A DNA stretch of 64,000 nt from Inia geoffrensis. Its lineage: Eukaryota > Chordata > Mammalia > Artiodactyla > Iniidae. The DNA lies in contig CM070916.1 in NCBI GenBank assembly GCA_036417435.1, forward strand, positions 21,894,052 to 21,958,051, read 5' to 3'. This document shows positions 1 to 10,868 of the stretch, piece by piece; position 1 is the first letter of the stretch, and every line of letters begins with the position of its first letter. The translations under genes and the position numbers were made by a program. The notes beneath the pieces were generated by a model. It saw only the letters and a program-made list of their open reading frames with translations, made no database searches and was not told where the DNA came from.

Positions 1-57
1 CAGTATTTTTGCTCTATTTTACCAAAAATACACGTGACATCAAAAAAATGAAGTATC

Positions 58-265
58 GGGCTTCCCTGGTAGTGCAGTGGTTGAGAGTCCACCTGCTGAT
101 GCAGGGGACACGGGTTCGTGCCCCGGTCCGGGAAAATCCCACATGCCGTGGAGCGGCTGGGCCGGTGAGCCATGGCCGCTGAGCCTGCGTGTCCGGAGCC
201 TGTGCTCCGTAACGGGAGAGGCCACAACAGTGAGAGGCCCACATACCACAAACAAACAAACAAAC
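58..265 (+). mobile_element. CHR-type tRNA-derived SINE, full length
   Basis: A non-autonomous retrotransposon normally transcribed by RNA polymerase III and copied by L1 proteins. The tRNA-like head starts gggcttccctggtagtgcag. An A-box-like stretch lies at about 70-80 (tagtgcagtgg) and a good B box at about 113-121 (ggttcgtgc). A GC-rich tRNA-unrelated body follows, ending in a CAAA-rich tail. The flanks form a 15-bp target-site duplication with one mismatch: 43-57 against 266-280, sharing aagtatc at the inner end. This type is characteristic of cetaceans and is the main basis for the organism call. Open frames over it on both strands are an effect of its GC-rich, stop-poor body. Confidence 0.93.
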
Positions 266-280
266 AAAAAATTAAGTATC

Positions 281-1204
281 TTGTTTAGGTGCTTAGAAAT
301 AGTAATTAAAGTTGATATTGAAGCACTGATGTATTTGATTTCATAGACTTGCTCTTTTCATTACACAGCTTCCTTCAGAGCATGCTAAACTTATTAGCAA
401 AGAGAGAAGAAAGAGGAGATTAATTTTAGGAAATGTAAAATTCAACTATTTTTTTCCTAGGAAGAATCTTATAATAACAAGGTTGAAATTCTGCTTCTCT
501 CTAACCTATAAATGTCTTGATTTTTTGTCTCCCCTCACAGACACAGAGCTGACCTAAAGTCTTAGCGGGCTCTCTCTCTCCTGGTGTGAGATGTAGATGC
601 TTCCCCATTAAAACACAAATTTTCTGTTTTAGAGAATGCTTGTGGTAGCAAATTTAAATAATTGTCTGACATCAAGAAATTAAGAGAGTAAATTGTTTTT
701 AAGTCAGTAAGTCCATGACATGAACTGAGCATGAAACATTAATTCTTCAAAGATGAAAGACACAACAGAGTTGAGCCCATGAAACCTGTTTCTACTCAAA
801 GATCTCCCATCACAAATACACTGAAATTTTAATAAGCTCACATGTACTCTTTGAATACCTATGTTGACAGAATTGAATCTAGTCTAAAGAGAATTATAAA
901 GGCATACAATCTAGCTATTTACTGCATGAACCAATTACAAGATGTATATATGTGCTTGTATGTGTTCTTGCATTCTGCTTAGAAGGCCAGAATTTTCCAG
1001 TAATTTCTTCAGCTTTTTCTAGAAATTTCAAAGCTATGTTTTACTTTCACAGTTTCACAAAAAATACTAACTTTTCTTTCTGATACAATTGTTGTCAGAT
1101 GCTCCACATAATTTTCCTTTCCTTTTTTCCTTTTTATTTTAATGCCCTAACTTAGGCCAGAGCTTCTGTTTATTTCACTAACCACCTATTTAGTTACTTG
1201 GCTA
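281..1204. other. Unassigned AT-rich DNA
   Basis: I recognise no gene, RNA or repeat family here. The stretch is AT-rich with short homopolymer runs and many stops in all frames. Confidence 0.6.
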
Positions 1205-1400
1205 CTCATCTCTTTTCTCCAGTCAAATCTAAAGATCTACCACTTACTATGTGTGTAAAGTTGTACAAGTTATTTAACCTCTGTGTGCCTTTGTTTCCCC
1301 ACTTGAGTTAACAGAGGCTATGTATTAACTATCTCTGTATTCCTGTTAGCTGTTACGTCATGCATTACATAAATACTTGCTACGTGGATGAATTCACTTA
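1205..1400 (+). mobile_element. MIR SINE relic
   Basis: The stretch around 1231-1310 follows the MIR core in order: ctaccacttactatgtgtgt, then caagttatttaacctctgtg, then tgcctttgtttccccactt. A decayed tail (tacataaatacttgctac) matches the usual MIR/LINE2-like 3' end. MIR is an ancient tRNA-derived SINE common to all mammals. The copy is heavily diverged, no duplication is visible, and the ends are approximate. Confidence 0.7.
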
Positions 1401-1861
1401 ATTATTGTTTGGTTATAAATTAAAATTGAAAAAGAAAAACTAGATTAATTATAATCACAAAGACTATTTTGACTAGTATCCATGTTTACTGTTTATATTA
1501 AGTATCATAGCTGCTATCATATTTCAAAGCAAAAGGAGCAATACAAGAAATTTTTTCAACCCATTCTAAAATGGCTAAAAGACAAGAAATAAATACGACC
1601 ACATGAGTTGAATTACAACAGAAAACATAGTAAGGAAATTTAGTGGCCAAATCAGTATATTGCAACTACAAAAGCATAAAGAAAATTGTTCCTGGGTGAT
1701 CCGCTTACATTCCAGTCTTTAAACCTATTCGTTTTTCAATTATGCATTTCAAAATATCTACATTGATCTTCTTACATTTAAATGTAATTTTATTAGAAAA
1801 GCATTGATGTAAAAAGATGACAGTAACCATAGATACATTTATCTATAAAGAATTTTAAGGA
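1401..1861. other. Unassigned AT-rich DNA upstream of L1-A
   Basis: No gene or repeat recognised. It ends at the 5' end of the full-length L1. I could not find a convincing target-site duplication joining this flank to the sequence after the L1 poly(A) at 8957. Confidence 0.55.
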
Positions 1862-3810
1862 GATCTAGGGGAAGATGGCAGAAGAGTAAGACTCAGAGAT
1901 CACCTTCCTCCCCACAAGTACATCAGAAATACATCTACACGTGGAACAACTCCTACAGAACACCTACTGAATGCTGGCAGAAGACCTCAGACCTCCCAAA
2001 AGGCAAGAAACTCCCCCACATACCTCGGTAGGGCAAAAGAAAAAAGAATAAACAGAGACAAAAGGATAGGGACGGGACCTGCACCGGTGGGAGGCAACCG
2101 TGAAGGAGGAAAGGTTTCCACACACTAGAAACCCCTTCATGGGTGGAGACTGCGGGTGGCAGAGGGAGAAAGCTTCGGAGTCCGCGGAGGAGAGCACAGC
2201 AACAGGGGTGCAAAGGGAAAAGCAGAGGGATTCCTGCACAGACGATTGGTGCCAAGCACGCACCAGGCCGAGAGCCTTGTCTGCTCACCCGCCGGGGCGG
2301 GTGGGGCTGGGAGCTGAGGCTCGGGCTGCAGTCGGAGCACCAGGAGAGGACTGGGGTTGGCAGCATGAACACAGACAGCAGGGGGTTAGTGTGCCACAGC
2401 TGGCCGAGAGGGAGTCCAGGGAAAAGTCTGGACCTGCTGAACAGGCAAGAGACTTTTTCTTTCCTCTTTGTTTCCTGGTGCAAGAGGAGAGGGGATTAAG
2501 AGCGCCGCTTAAAGGAGCTCCAGAGACGGGCGCAAGTTGCGGCTAAAATTGCGAGCGCCAGAGATGGGCATAAGATGCTAAGGCTGTTGCGGTGCCACCA
2601 AGAAGCCTGTGTGAGAGCAGAGGTGACTTTCCACACCTCCCTTCCGGGAAGCCTGTGCAGCTCGCCACTGCCAGGGTCCTGGGATCCAGGAACAACTTCC
2701 CCGGGAAAAGGCACGGTGTGCCTCACGCTGGGGCAACATCATGCCGGTCTCTGCTGTCACAGGCTCTCCCCGCCTCGTACCCCTCCCTCCCACCGGCCTC
2801 AGCGAGCCAGAGCTCCCGAGTCAGCAGCTCCTTTAACCCTGTCCTGTCTGAGCAAAGAACAGATGCCCTCCAGTGACCTACACGCAGAGTCGGGGCCAAA
2901 TCCAAAGCTGAACCCCAGGAGCTGTGCAAACAAAGAAGAGAAAGGGATATCTCTCCCAGCAGCCTCAGAAGCAGCAGATTAAATCTCCACAATCAACTTG
3001 ATGTATGCTGCATCTGAGGAATCCCTGAATAGACAATGAATCATCCGAAATTGAGGAGGTGGATTTTGAGAGCAAGATTTATTATTTTTTCCCCTTTTCC
3101 TTTTTTTGTGAGTGTGTATGTGTATGCTTCTGTGTGAGATTTTGTCTGTATAGCTTTGCTTTCACCATTTGTCCTAGGGTTCTATCTGTCCTTTTTTTTT
3201 TTTACTTAAAAATTTTTTTTCTTATTTTTTTATTTTAATAACTTTATTTTATTTTACCTTACTTTATTTTAAACTTTATTTCTTTCTTTCTACTTTTTCT
3301 CCCTTTTATTCTGAGCCCTGTGGATGAAAGGCTCTTGGTGCTGCAGCCAGGAGTCAGTGCTGTGCCTCTGAGGTGGGAGAGCCAACCTCAGGACACTGGT
3401 CCACAAGAGACCTCCCAGCTCCACATAATATCAAACAGTGAAAATCTCCCAGAGATCTCCATCTCAACACCAGTACCCAGCTTCACTCAACGACCAGCAA
3501 GCTACAGTGCTTGACACCCTATGCCAAACAACTAGCAAGACAGGAACACAACCCCACACATTAGCAGAGAGGCTGCCTAAAATCATAAGTCCACAGACAC
3601 CGCAAAACACACGACCAGACGTGGACCTGCCCACCAGAAAGACAAGATCCAGCCTCATCCACCAGAACACAGGCACCAGTCCCCTCCACCAGGAAGCCTA
3701 CACAACCCATTGAACCAACCTTAGCCACTGCGGACAGACATCAAAAACAAGGGGAACTACGAACCTGCAGCCTGCAAAAAAGAGACCCAAAACACAGCAA
3801 GATAAGCAAA
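1862..3810 (+). promoter_or_regulatory. L1-A 5'UTR with internal promoter region
   Basis: About 1.95 kb ahead of ORF1. In L1 elements the 5'UTR carries an internal RNA polymerase II promoter, so that function is inferred from the family. The region is markedly GC- and CpG-richer (about 2040-2980) than the surrounding DNA. It then changes to a T-rich, pyrimidine-biased tract (about 3070-3310), followed by an A- and C-rich leader up to the ORF1 start. Open frames on both strands between 1953 and 2992 (up to 176 codons) reflect the low stop density of the GC-rich part; I assign them no function. Confidence 0.8.
2517..2592 (+). repeat. Two imperfect 38-bp tandem units in the L1-A 5'UTR
   Basis: Units 2517-2554 and 2555-2592 share a core ccagaga-c/t-gggc followed by an aag triplet, then a loosely matching 'gctaa' and 'ttgcg'. 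The second half of the alignment is weak. Tandem repetition of 5'UTR units is known in some mammalian L1 lineages; here there are only two diverged units. Confidence 0.45.
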
Positions 3811-4721
3811 ATGAGAAGACAGAAAAAGACACAGCGGGTGAAGGAGCAAGATAAAAACCCACCAGACCTTACAAATGAAGAGGAAATAGGCAGTCTACCA
3901 GAAAATGGCATTCTACCAGAAAAAGAATTCAGAATAATGATAGTAAAGATGATCCAAATCATGGAAACAGAATAGACAAAATGCAAGAAACATTTAACAA
4001 GGACCTAGAAGAACTAAAGATAAAACAAGCAATGGTGAACAACACAATAAATGAAATTAAAAATACTCTAGAAGGGATCAATAGCAGAATAACTGAGGCA
4101 GAAGAATGGATAAGTGACCTGGAAGATAAAATAGTGGAAGTAACTACTGCAGAGCGGAATAAAGAAAAAAGAATGAAAAGAACTGAGGACATTCTCAGAG
4201 ACCTCTGGGATGACATTAAATTCACCAACATTCGAATTATAGGGGTTCCAGAAGAAGAAGAGTAAAAGAAAGGGACTGAGAAAATATTTGAAGAGATTAT
4301 AATTGAAAACTTCCCTAATATGGGAAAGGAAATAGTTAATCAAGTCCAGGAAGCACAGAGAGTCCCATACAGGATAAATCCAAGGAGAAACACACCAAGA
4401 CACATATTAATCAAACTGTCAAAAATTAAATCTAAAGAAAACATATTAAAAGCAGCAAGGGAAAAACAAAAAATAACACACAAGAGAATCCCCATAAGGT
4501 TAACAGCTGATCTTTCAGCAGAAACTCTGTAAGCCAGAAGGGACTGTCAGAACGTATTTAAAGTGATGAAGGAGAAAAACCTACAACCAAGATTACTCTA
4601 CCCAGTAAGGATCTCATTCAGATTTGATGGAGAAACTAAAATGCTTACAGACAAGCAAAAGCTGAGAGAGTTCAGCACCACCAAACCAGCTTTACAACAA
4701 ATGCTAAAGGTTCTTCTCTAG
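3811..4721 (+). pseudogene. L1-A ORF1p (RNA-binding chaperone), disrupted
   Basis: ORF1p forms a trimer that coats L1 RNA in the ribonucleoprotein. The chosen start is the ATG at 3811 (MRRQKKTQ..., a basic N-terminus). A 12-bp partial repeat (tctaccagaaaa) occurs at about 3893-3915. A one-base loss near 3955 (aaatcatgg in place of the expected aaaatcttgg) moves the frame. The next segment, 3981-4262, encodes the coiled-coil heptads (KDLEELKIKQ..., ISDLEDKIVE) and the start of the RRM (NIRIIGVPEEEE). A K-to-stop change (TAA) at 4263-4265 and a Q-to-stop change at 4530-4532 (ctg-taa-gcc) follow in the same frame. The C-terminal domain (RINPRRNTPRHILIKL) lies between them. The natural stop is TAG at 4719-4721. 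Total length, about 303 codons, is normal for the family. Confidence 0.9.
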
Positions 4722-4779
4722 GCAAGAAACACAAGAGGAGGAAAAGACCTACAATAACAAACCCAAAACAATTAAGAAA

Positions 4780-7700
4780 ATGGGAACAAGAACATACATA
4801 CCAATAATTACCTTAGCTGTAAATGGACTAAATGCTCCCACCAAAAGACACAGGCTGGCTGAATGGATATAAAAACAAGACCCATATATATGCTGTCTAC
4901 AAGAGACCCATTTCAGAACCAGAGACATACACAGACTGAAAGTGAGGGGATGGAAAAAGATATTTCATGCAAATGGAAACCAAAGAAAGCTGGGGTAGCA
5001 ATTCTCATATCAGACAAAATAGACTTTAAAATAAAGACTATTAGAAGAGACACAGAAGGACACTACATAATGATAAAGGGATCGATCCAAGGAGAAGATA
5101 TAACAATTGTAGCTATTTATTCACCCAACATAGGAGCACCACAATACGTAAGGCAAACATTAACAGCCATAAAAGGGGAAATCAACAGTAACACATTCAT
5201 AGTAGGGGACTTTAACACCCCACTTTCACCAATGGACACATCATCCAAAATGAAAATAAATAAGGAAGCACAAGCTTTAAATGATACATTAAACAAGATG
5301 GACTTAATTGATATTTATAGGACATTCCATCCAAAAACAACAGAATACACACTATTCTCAAGTGCTCATGGAACATTCTTCAGGATAGATCATATCTTTG
5401 GTCACAAATCAAGCCTTGGTAAATTTAAGAAAATTGAAAATGTATCAAGTCTCTTTTCAGACCACAACGCTATGAGACTAGATATCAATTATAGGAGAAG
5501 ATGTGTAAAAAATACAAACACATGGAGGCTAAACAATACACTACTTAAAAACGAGGTGATCACTGAAGAAATCAAAGAGGAAATCAAAAAATACCTAGAA
5601 ACAAATGACAATGGAGACATGATGACCCAAAACCTATGGGATGCAGCAAAAGCAGTCCTAAGAGGGAAGTTTATAGCAATACAATTCTACCTTAAGAAAC
5701 AGGAAACATCTCGAATAAACAACCTAACCGTGCACCTAAAGCAATTAGAGGAAGAAAAACAAAAAAACCCCAAAGTTAGCAGAAGGAAAGAAGTCATAAA
5801 ATTCAGATCAGAAATAAATGGAAAAGAAGGAAATGATAGCAAAGTTCAATAAAACTAAAACCTGGTTCTTTGAGAAGATAAACAAAATTGATAAACCATT
5901 AGCCAGACTCATCAAGAAAAAAAGGGAGAAGGCTCAAATCAATAGAATTAGAAATGAAAAAGGAGAAGTGACAACTGACACTGCAGAAATACAAAAGGTC
6001 ATGAGAGATTACTACAAGCAACACTATGCCAATAAAATGGACAACATGGAAGAAATGGACAAATTCTTAGAAATGCACAACCTGCCAAGATTGAATCAGG
6101 AAGAAATAGAAAATATGAATAGACCAATCACAAGCAGCAGAATTGAAACTGTGATTAAAAATCTTTCAACAAACAAAAGCCTAGGACCAGATGGCTTCAC
6201 AGGCAAATTCTATCAAACATTTAGAGAAGAGCAAACACCTATCCTTTTCAAACTCTTCCAAAATATAGCAGAGGGAGGAACACTCCCCAACTCATTCTAT
6301 GAGGCCACCATCACCATGATACCAAAACCAGTCAAGGATGTCACAAAGAAAGAAAACTACAGGCCAATACCACTGATGAACATAGATGCAAAATGCCTCA
6401 ACAAAATACTAGCAAACAGAATCCAACAGCATATTAAATGGATCATACACCATGATCAAGTGGGGTTTATTCCAGGAATGCAAAGATTCTTCAATATATG
6501 CAAATCAATGTGATACACCATATTAACACATTGAAGGGGAAAATCCATATGGTCATCTTAATAGACGCAGAGAAAGCTTTCTACAAAATTCAACACCCAT
6601 TTATTATAAAAACCCTCCAGAGAGTAGGCATAGAGGGAACTTTCCTCAACATAATAAAGGCCATAAATGACAAACCCACAGCCAACATCGTCCTCAATGA
6701 TGGAAAACTGAAAGAATTACCACTAAGATCAGGAACAAGATGAGGTTGCCCACTCTCACCACTCTTATTCAACATAGATTTGGAAGTTTTAGCTACAGCA
6801 ATCAGAGAAGAAAAGGAAATAAAAGGAATCCAAATTGGAAAAGAAGAAGTAAAGCTGTCACTGTTTGCAGATGGCATGATATATAGAGAATCATAAAGGT
6901 GCTACCAGAAAACTACTAGAGCTAATTAATGAATTTGGTATAAAGTAGCAGGATACAAAAGTAATGCACAGAAATCTCTTCCATGCCTATACACTAATGA
7001 TGAAAAATGTGAAAGTGAAATCAAGAAAACACTCCCATTTACCATTGCAACAAAAAGAATAAAATATCTATGAATAAACCTACCTAAGGAGACAAAAGAC
7101 CTGTATGCAGAAAATTATGACACTGATGAAATAAATTAAAGATGATACAGATAGATGGAGAGATATACCATGTTCTGGGATTGAAAGAATCAACATTGTG
7201 AAAATGTCTCTACTACCAAAAGCAATCTACAGATACAATGCATTCACTATCAAACTACCACTGGCATTTTTCACAGAACTAGAAAAAATTTCACAATTTG
7301 TATGGAAACACAAAAGACCCCGAATAGCCAAAGCAATCTTGAGAATGAAAAACAGAGCTGGGAGAATCAGGCTCCCTGACTTCAGACTATACTACAAAGC
7401 TACAGTAATCAAGAGAGCATGGTACTGGCACAAAACAGATAGATGAATGGAACAGGATAGAAAGCCCAGAGATAAACCCACACATATATGGTCACCTTAT
7501 CTTTGACAAAGGAGGCAGGAATGTACAGTGGAGAAAGGACAGCCTCTTCTATCAGTGGTGCTGGGAAAACTGGACAGGTACATGTAAAAGGATGAGATTA
7601 GATCACTCCCTAACACCATACACAAAAATAAGCTCAAGATGGATTAAAGACCTAAATGTAAGGCCAGAAACAATCAAACTCTTAGAGGAAAACATAGGTA

Positions 7701-8575
7701 GAACACTCTATGACATAAATCACAGCAAGATCCTTTTTGACCCACCTCCTAGAGAAATGGAAATAAAAACGAAATTAAACAAATGGGACCTAATGAAATT
7801 TCAAAGCTTTTGCACAGCAAAGGAAACCATAAACAAGACAAAAAGACAGCCCTTAGAATGGGAGAAAATATTTGCAAATGAAGCAACTGACAAAGGATTA
7901 ATTTCCAAAATTTACAAGCAGCTCATGCAGCTCAATAACAAAAAAACAAACAACCCAATCCAAAAATGGGCAGAAGACCTAAATAGACATTTCTCCAAAG
8001 AAGATATACAGACTGCCAACAAACGCATGAAAGAATGCTCAACATCATTAATCATTAGGGAAATGCAAATCAAATCTACAATGAGGTATCAGCTCCCTCC
8101 AGGTAGCATGGCCATCATCAGAAAATCTACAAACAATAAATGCTGGAGAGGGTGTGCAGAAAAGGGAACACTCTTGCACTGCTGGTGGGAATGTGAATTG
8201 GTTCAGCCACTATGGAGAACAGTATGGAGGTTCCTTAAAAAAATACAAAGAGAACTACCATATGACCCAGCAATCCCACTACTGGGCATATACTCTGAGA
8301 AAACCATAATTCAAAAAGAGTCATGAACCAAAATGTTCATTGCAGCTCTGTTTACAATAGCCAGGAGATGGAAACAACCTAAGTGCCCATCATCGGATGA
8401 ATGGATAAAGAAGACTGGCATATATATACAATGGAATATTACTCAGCCATAAAAAGAAACAAAATTGAGCTATTTGTAATGAGGTGGATGAACCTAGAGT
8501 CTGTCCATACAGAGTGAAGTAATTCAGAAAGAAAAAGACAAATACTGTATGCTAACACATATATATGGTATTTAA
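4780..8575 (+). pseudogene. L1-A ORF2p (endonuclease and reverse transcriptase), disrupted
   Basis: ORF2p nicks target DNA and reverse-transcribes L1 RNA. Start ATG 4780, natural stop TAA 8573-8575, about 1265 codons, normal length. The endonuclease domain (4780-5500) keeps recognisable catalytic blocks: NGLNAP, LQETHF, GDFNTP, RIDHIFG and SDHNA. The reverse-transcriptase domain follows (about 5900-7100), with [13 protein letters not shown] and GFIPGMQ blocks. The C-terminal part has the Zn-knuckle-like C-x3-C...H region near 8140-8220. Lesions seen: stop TAA at codon 31 (4870-4872); frameshifts near 4980, 5820 and 6505; stop TGA at 6741-6743; FADD changed to FADG at 6864-6875; further breaks at about 6890-7150 and 7440; stop at 8324-8326; frameshift near 8505. 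Two of these lesions also occur in L1-B. Confidence 0.93.
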
Positions 8576-8956
8576 GGGGAAAAAATGTCATGAAGAACCT
8601 AGGGGTAAGACAGGAATAAAGACACAGACCTACTAGAGAATGGCCCTGAGGATATTGGGAGGGAGAAGGGTAAGCTGTGACAAAGTGAGAGAGTGCCATG
8701 GACATATATACACTACCAAACATAAAATAGATAGCTAGTGGGAAGCAGCCACATAGCACAAGGAGATCAGCTTGATGCTTTGTGACCACCTAGGGGGGTG
8801 GGACAGGGAGGGAGATGCAAGAGGGAAGAGATATGGGAACATATATATATGTATAACGGATTCACTTTGTTATCTAGCAGAAACTAACACCACTGTAAAG
8901 CAATTATACTCCAATACAGATGTAAAAAATAAATAAAATTAATTAAAAAAAAAACT
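8576..8956 (+). other. L1-A 3'UTR and poly(A) tail
   Basis: The 3'UTR contains a G-rich stretch (about 8795-8835, ggggggtgggacagggaggg), as usual for L1 3'UTRs. A short (AT)n follows, then the conserved ending 'caattatactccaata'. Overlapping AATAAA signals lie at 8928-8933 and 8932-8937. The A-rich tail runs to about 8954. Confidence 0.85.
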
Positions 8957-10689
8957 TAAAATGGCCCACTGTGAAGCCATCCTCATTTGCTAAAAGATGG
9001 GCTGAGTGACTTACTCCAGACATATCTTTCACAATTTTTTTCAGGAAGGTAATTTCTAATTCTACTATTCTACATTATGCAAAAGAGAAAACCAGTAGTA
9101 ATTTGCTACTATCAAGAAAAATAACATATCAAAATTCGAATTTAGTAAGATACCAGGGCTTTATTATCATTGAGTGAAAGATTCAACAAGTTTGATTTAT
9201 ATATTTTGTAGATTATTGATTTTTTAAAATCCCCATTAAAAATATTAAAAATATTCTTTTTCCATAAATGTTTTGCTCTAACATCTTTAAAACAACTCAG
9301 TGAAATTTAGGTATTTGTGGGCCTGAATTAATTTTCGGTCTACAGTCTTTCTCACTGTTAATCAGATTTGGCATTTGCCTTATGTTTTGATGAGAGGGTA
9401 GCAGCTTTGATTAGAAAGAACTTTAGACAAAAGTATATTTTCCCTTATCAAGGGTCATTAAGAATTAAGGTTCCAGGCAAGCTGGAACTCGTTAGTGAGC
9501 TTAATAAAACACTTAAGAGGAACATCATGTACTAAAAGAATGACTATATTTATATGGCCTTTTAAATAAACAAAGAAAAGCCAAAAATGACAAGCAAAAT
9601 GGCATAAAATAGATTGAAAGGTAAAAGTTGAACAGCTAGAAAAAGAAACACCTGCATGTCATTACCCTATATGTTGGAGAAATATGTTTTTCTTTTGAAG
9701 AATAAACTAGGTCTTTATAAAATTTATTTAATCCTGTATCATATTTTAACACAATGGTGATATTTTGGTTAGATTTTACTTTTCCCTCAATTAACATATT
9801 TGAGATGATAAATAATTTAAGTTCCTTAGATTGCTTAACAAAAATGCATGGAACTCCATCTTCTAACATTGCTTTGCATTTCTTTCATACTTTGGAAGAA
9901 ACTTCAGAGTCAAAACAAAAGAAGTGATATTGATGTACATTTATAAGTTACATCCTACATTTATTTTTCTAATTTAGGCTAAGGGAGACTACTGCACAGC
10001 AATAGGTAAACTACCTTGACATAAAACTCTGTATTAATATGTGCTAATGATACTTAGAACAAAATATGGAGGTTGAACAAGTAAATGGAATTAAAGACCA
10101 TAATGCACTAGTTGCCATAGCCTGTTGAACCAAAGATTGGAATATGACATGGTGCAAGATTTTGTAAACTCTGAAAATTTTCTCTGAAAGATGGTGGTCA
10201 TAACAACTTTGATTTACTACAATGTAAACTATGCCTGACAAATAAATGTATGGAAATACCTTACACCAGGTAGATAATACTCAATAAGGGCCAGCCACAT
10301 TTAACATATTCAGAAAGTAGCCTCTTTTTCTTAAAATGGAAAAGGTCAACTATTACTGGAGTAATCATAAAAACGTTGGCTCCTGGAACTTCAGTATTTA
10401 TGTAGAATATATTAAGTATATGCTGATGTGCCAGACAATCTGTGCAGTAACACAGTGGATAGTGCTTTAGGTATTAGAAGTGGTTGATGATGGGGTAAGG
10501 GTAGGTGACCTTTACAAAGAATGAATTTCCATCTTAATTCACATTTTTTTAAACCGAATTCCTCTTTTAGTTTTAGAGATGCATTCCTATGGAGAAAAAT
10601 ACTTTGGCCTCAAATTGCAAGCAAGCTCATAATTAAGATTCCTCATGTTTTTACAAAAGTATTCTCTCCTAGTCAATGTAAAATTTATG
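8957..10689. other. Unassigned AT-rich DNA
   Basis: No gene or confident repeat assignment. The longest open frames (under 80 codons) have no recognisable domains. Confidence 0.6.
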
Positions 10690-10691
10690 TA

Positions 10692-10866
10692 CAGTTGAGC
10701 CCTGAACAGCACAGGTGTGAATTGCATGGGTCCACTTATACACGGATATTTTTCAACAGTGAACACTATAGTACTACATGGTTGGTGGTTGGCTAAATCC
10801 AACGATGCAGGGGGCCAGCTATAAATTATACTCAAATTAACGTCCTTATGGTTCAAGGGTCAACTA
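10692..10866 (+). mobile_element. Tigger2/MER28-like MITE, copy A
   Basis: A short non-autonomous DNA transposon of the pogo/Tigger type. The left end cagttgagccctgaacagca and the right end ttcaagggtcaacta are imperfect inverted repeats. The left half also carries the internal motifs 'tgggtccacttatacacgga' and 'gtactacatggttggt'. It is flanked by TA at 10690-10691 and 10867-10868, the target duplication expected for this superfamily. No transposase is encoded. The family name is from memory; a DNA transposon with TA duplication is read directly. Confidence 0.8.
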
Positions 10867-10868
10867 TA

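Larger units (their letters stand above)
1862..8956 (+). mobile_element. Full-length LINE-1 (L1-A), inactive
   Basis: A 7.1-kb autonomous-type retrotransposon in the standard order: 5'UTR (1862-3810), ORF1 (3811-4721), 58-bp inter-ORF gap, ORF2 (4780-8575), 3'UTR (8576-8925) and an A-rich tail with AATAAA. The first bases contain gaagatggcagaagagtaag, the usual 5' end of cetacean/artiodactyl L1, so this copy is not 5'-truncated. ORF1 has a frameshift and two stops. ORF2 has several frameshifts, several stops and an altered reverse-transcriptase active site, so it cannot encode a working element. Its sequence is close to L1-B (37360-41772), which suggests one family of moderate age. It is less decayed than the L1 fragments at 17.6-21.4, 33-35.7 and 49.5-53.2 kb. 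Confidence 0.95.

Noticed and set aside
2100..2546. 148-codon plus-strand frame in the L1-A 5'UTR
   Set aside because: Lies wholly in the GC-rich L1 5'UTR, where stops are rare. It overlaps equally long frames in other phases, so openness is compositional.
8957..8975. Target-site duplication for L1-A
   Set aside because: Candidate matches between 1845-1861 and the sequence after the poly(A) are too short and AT-rich to accept.
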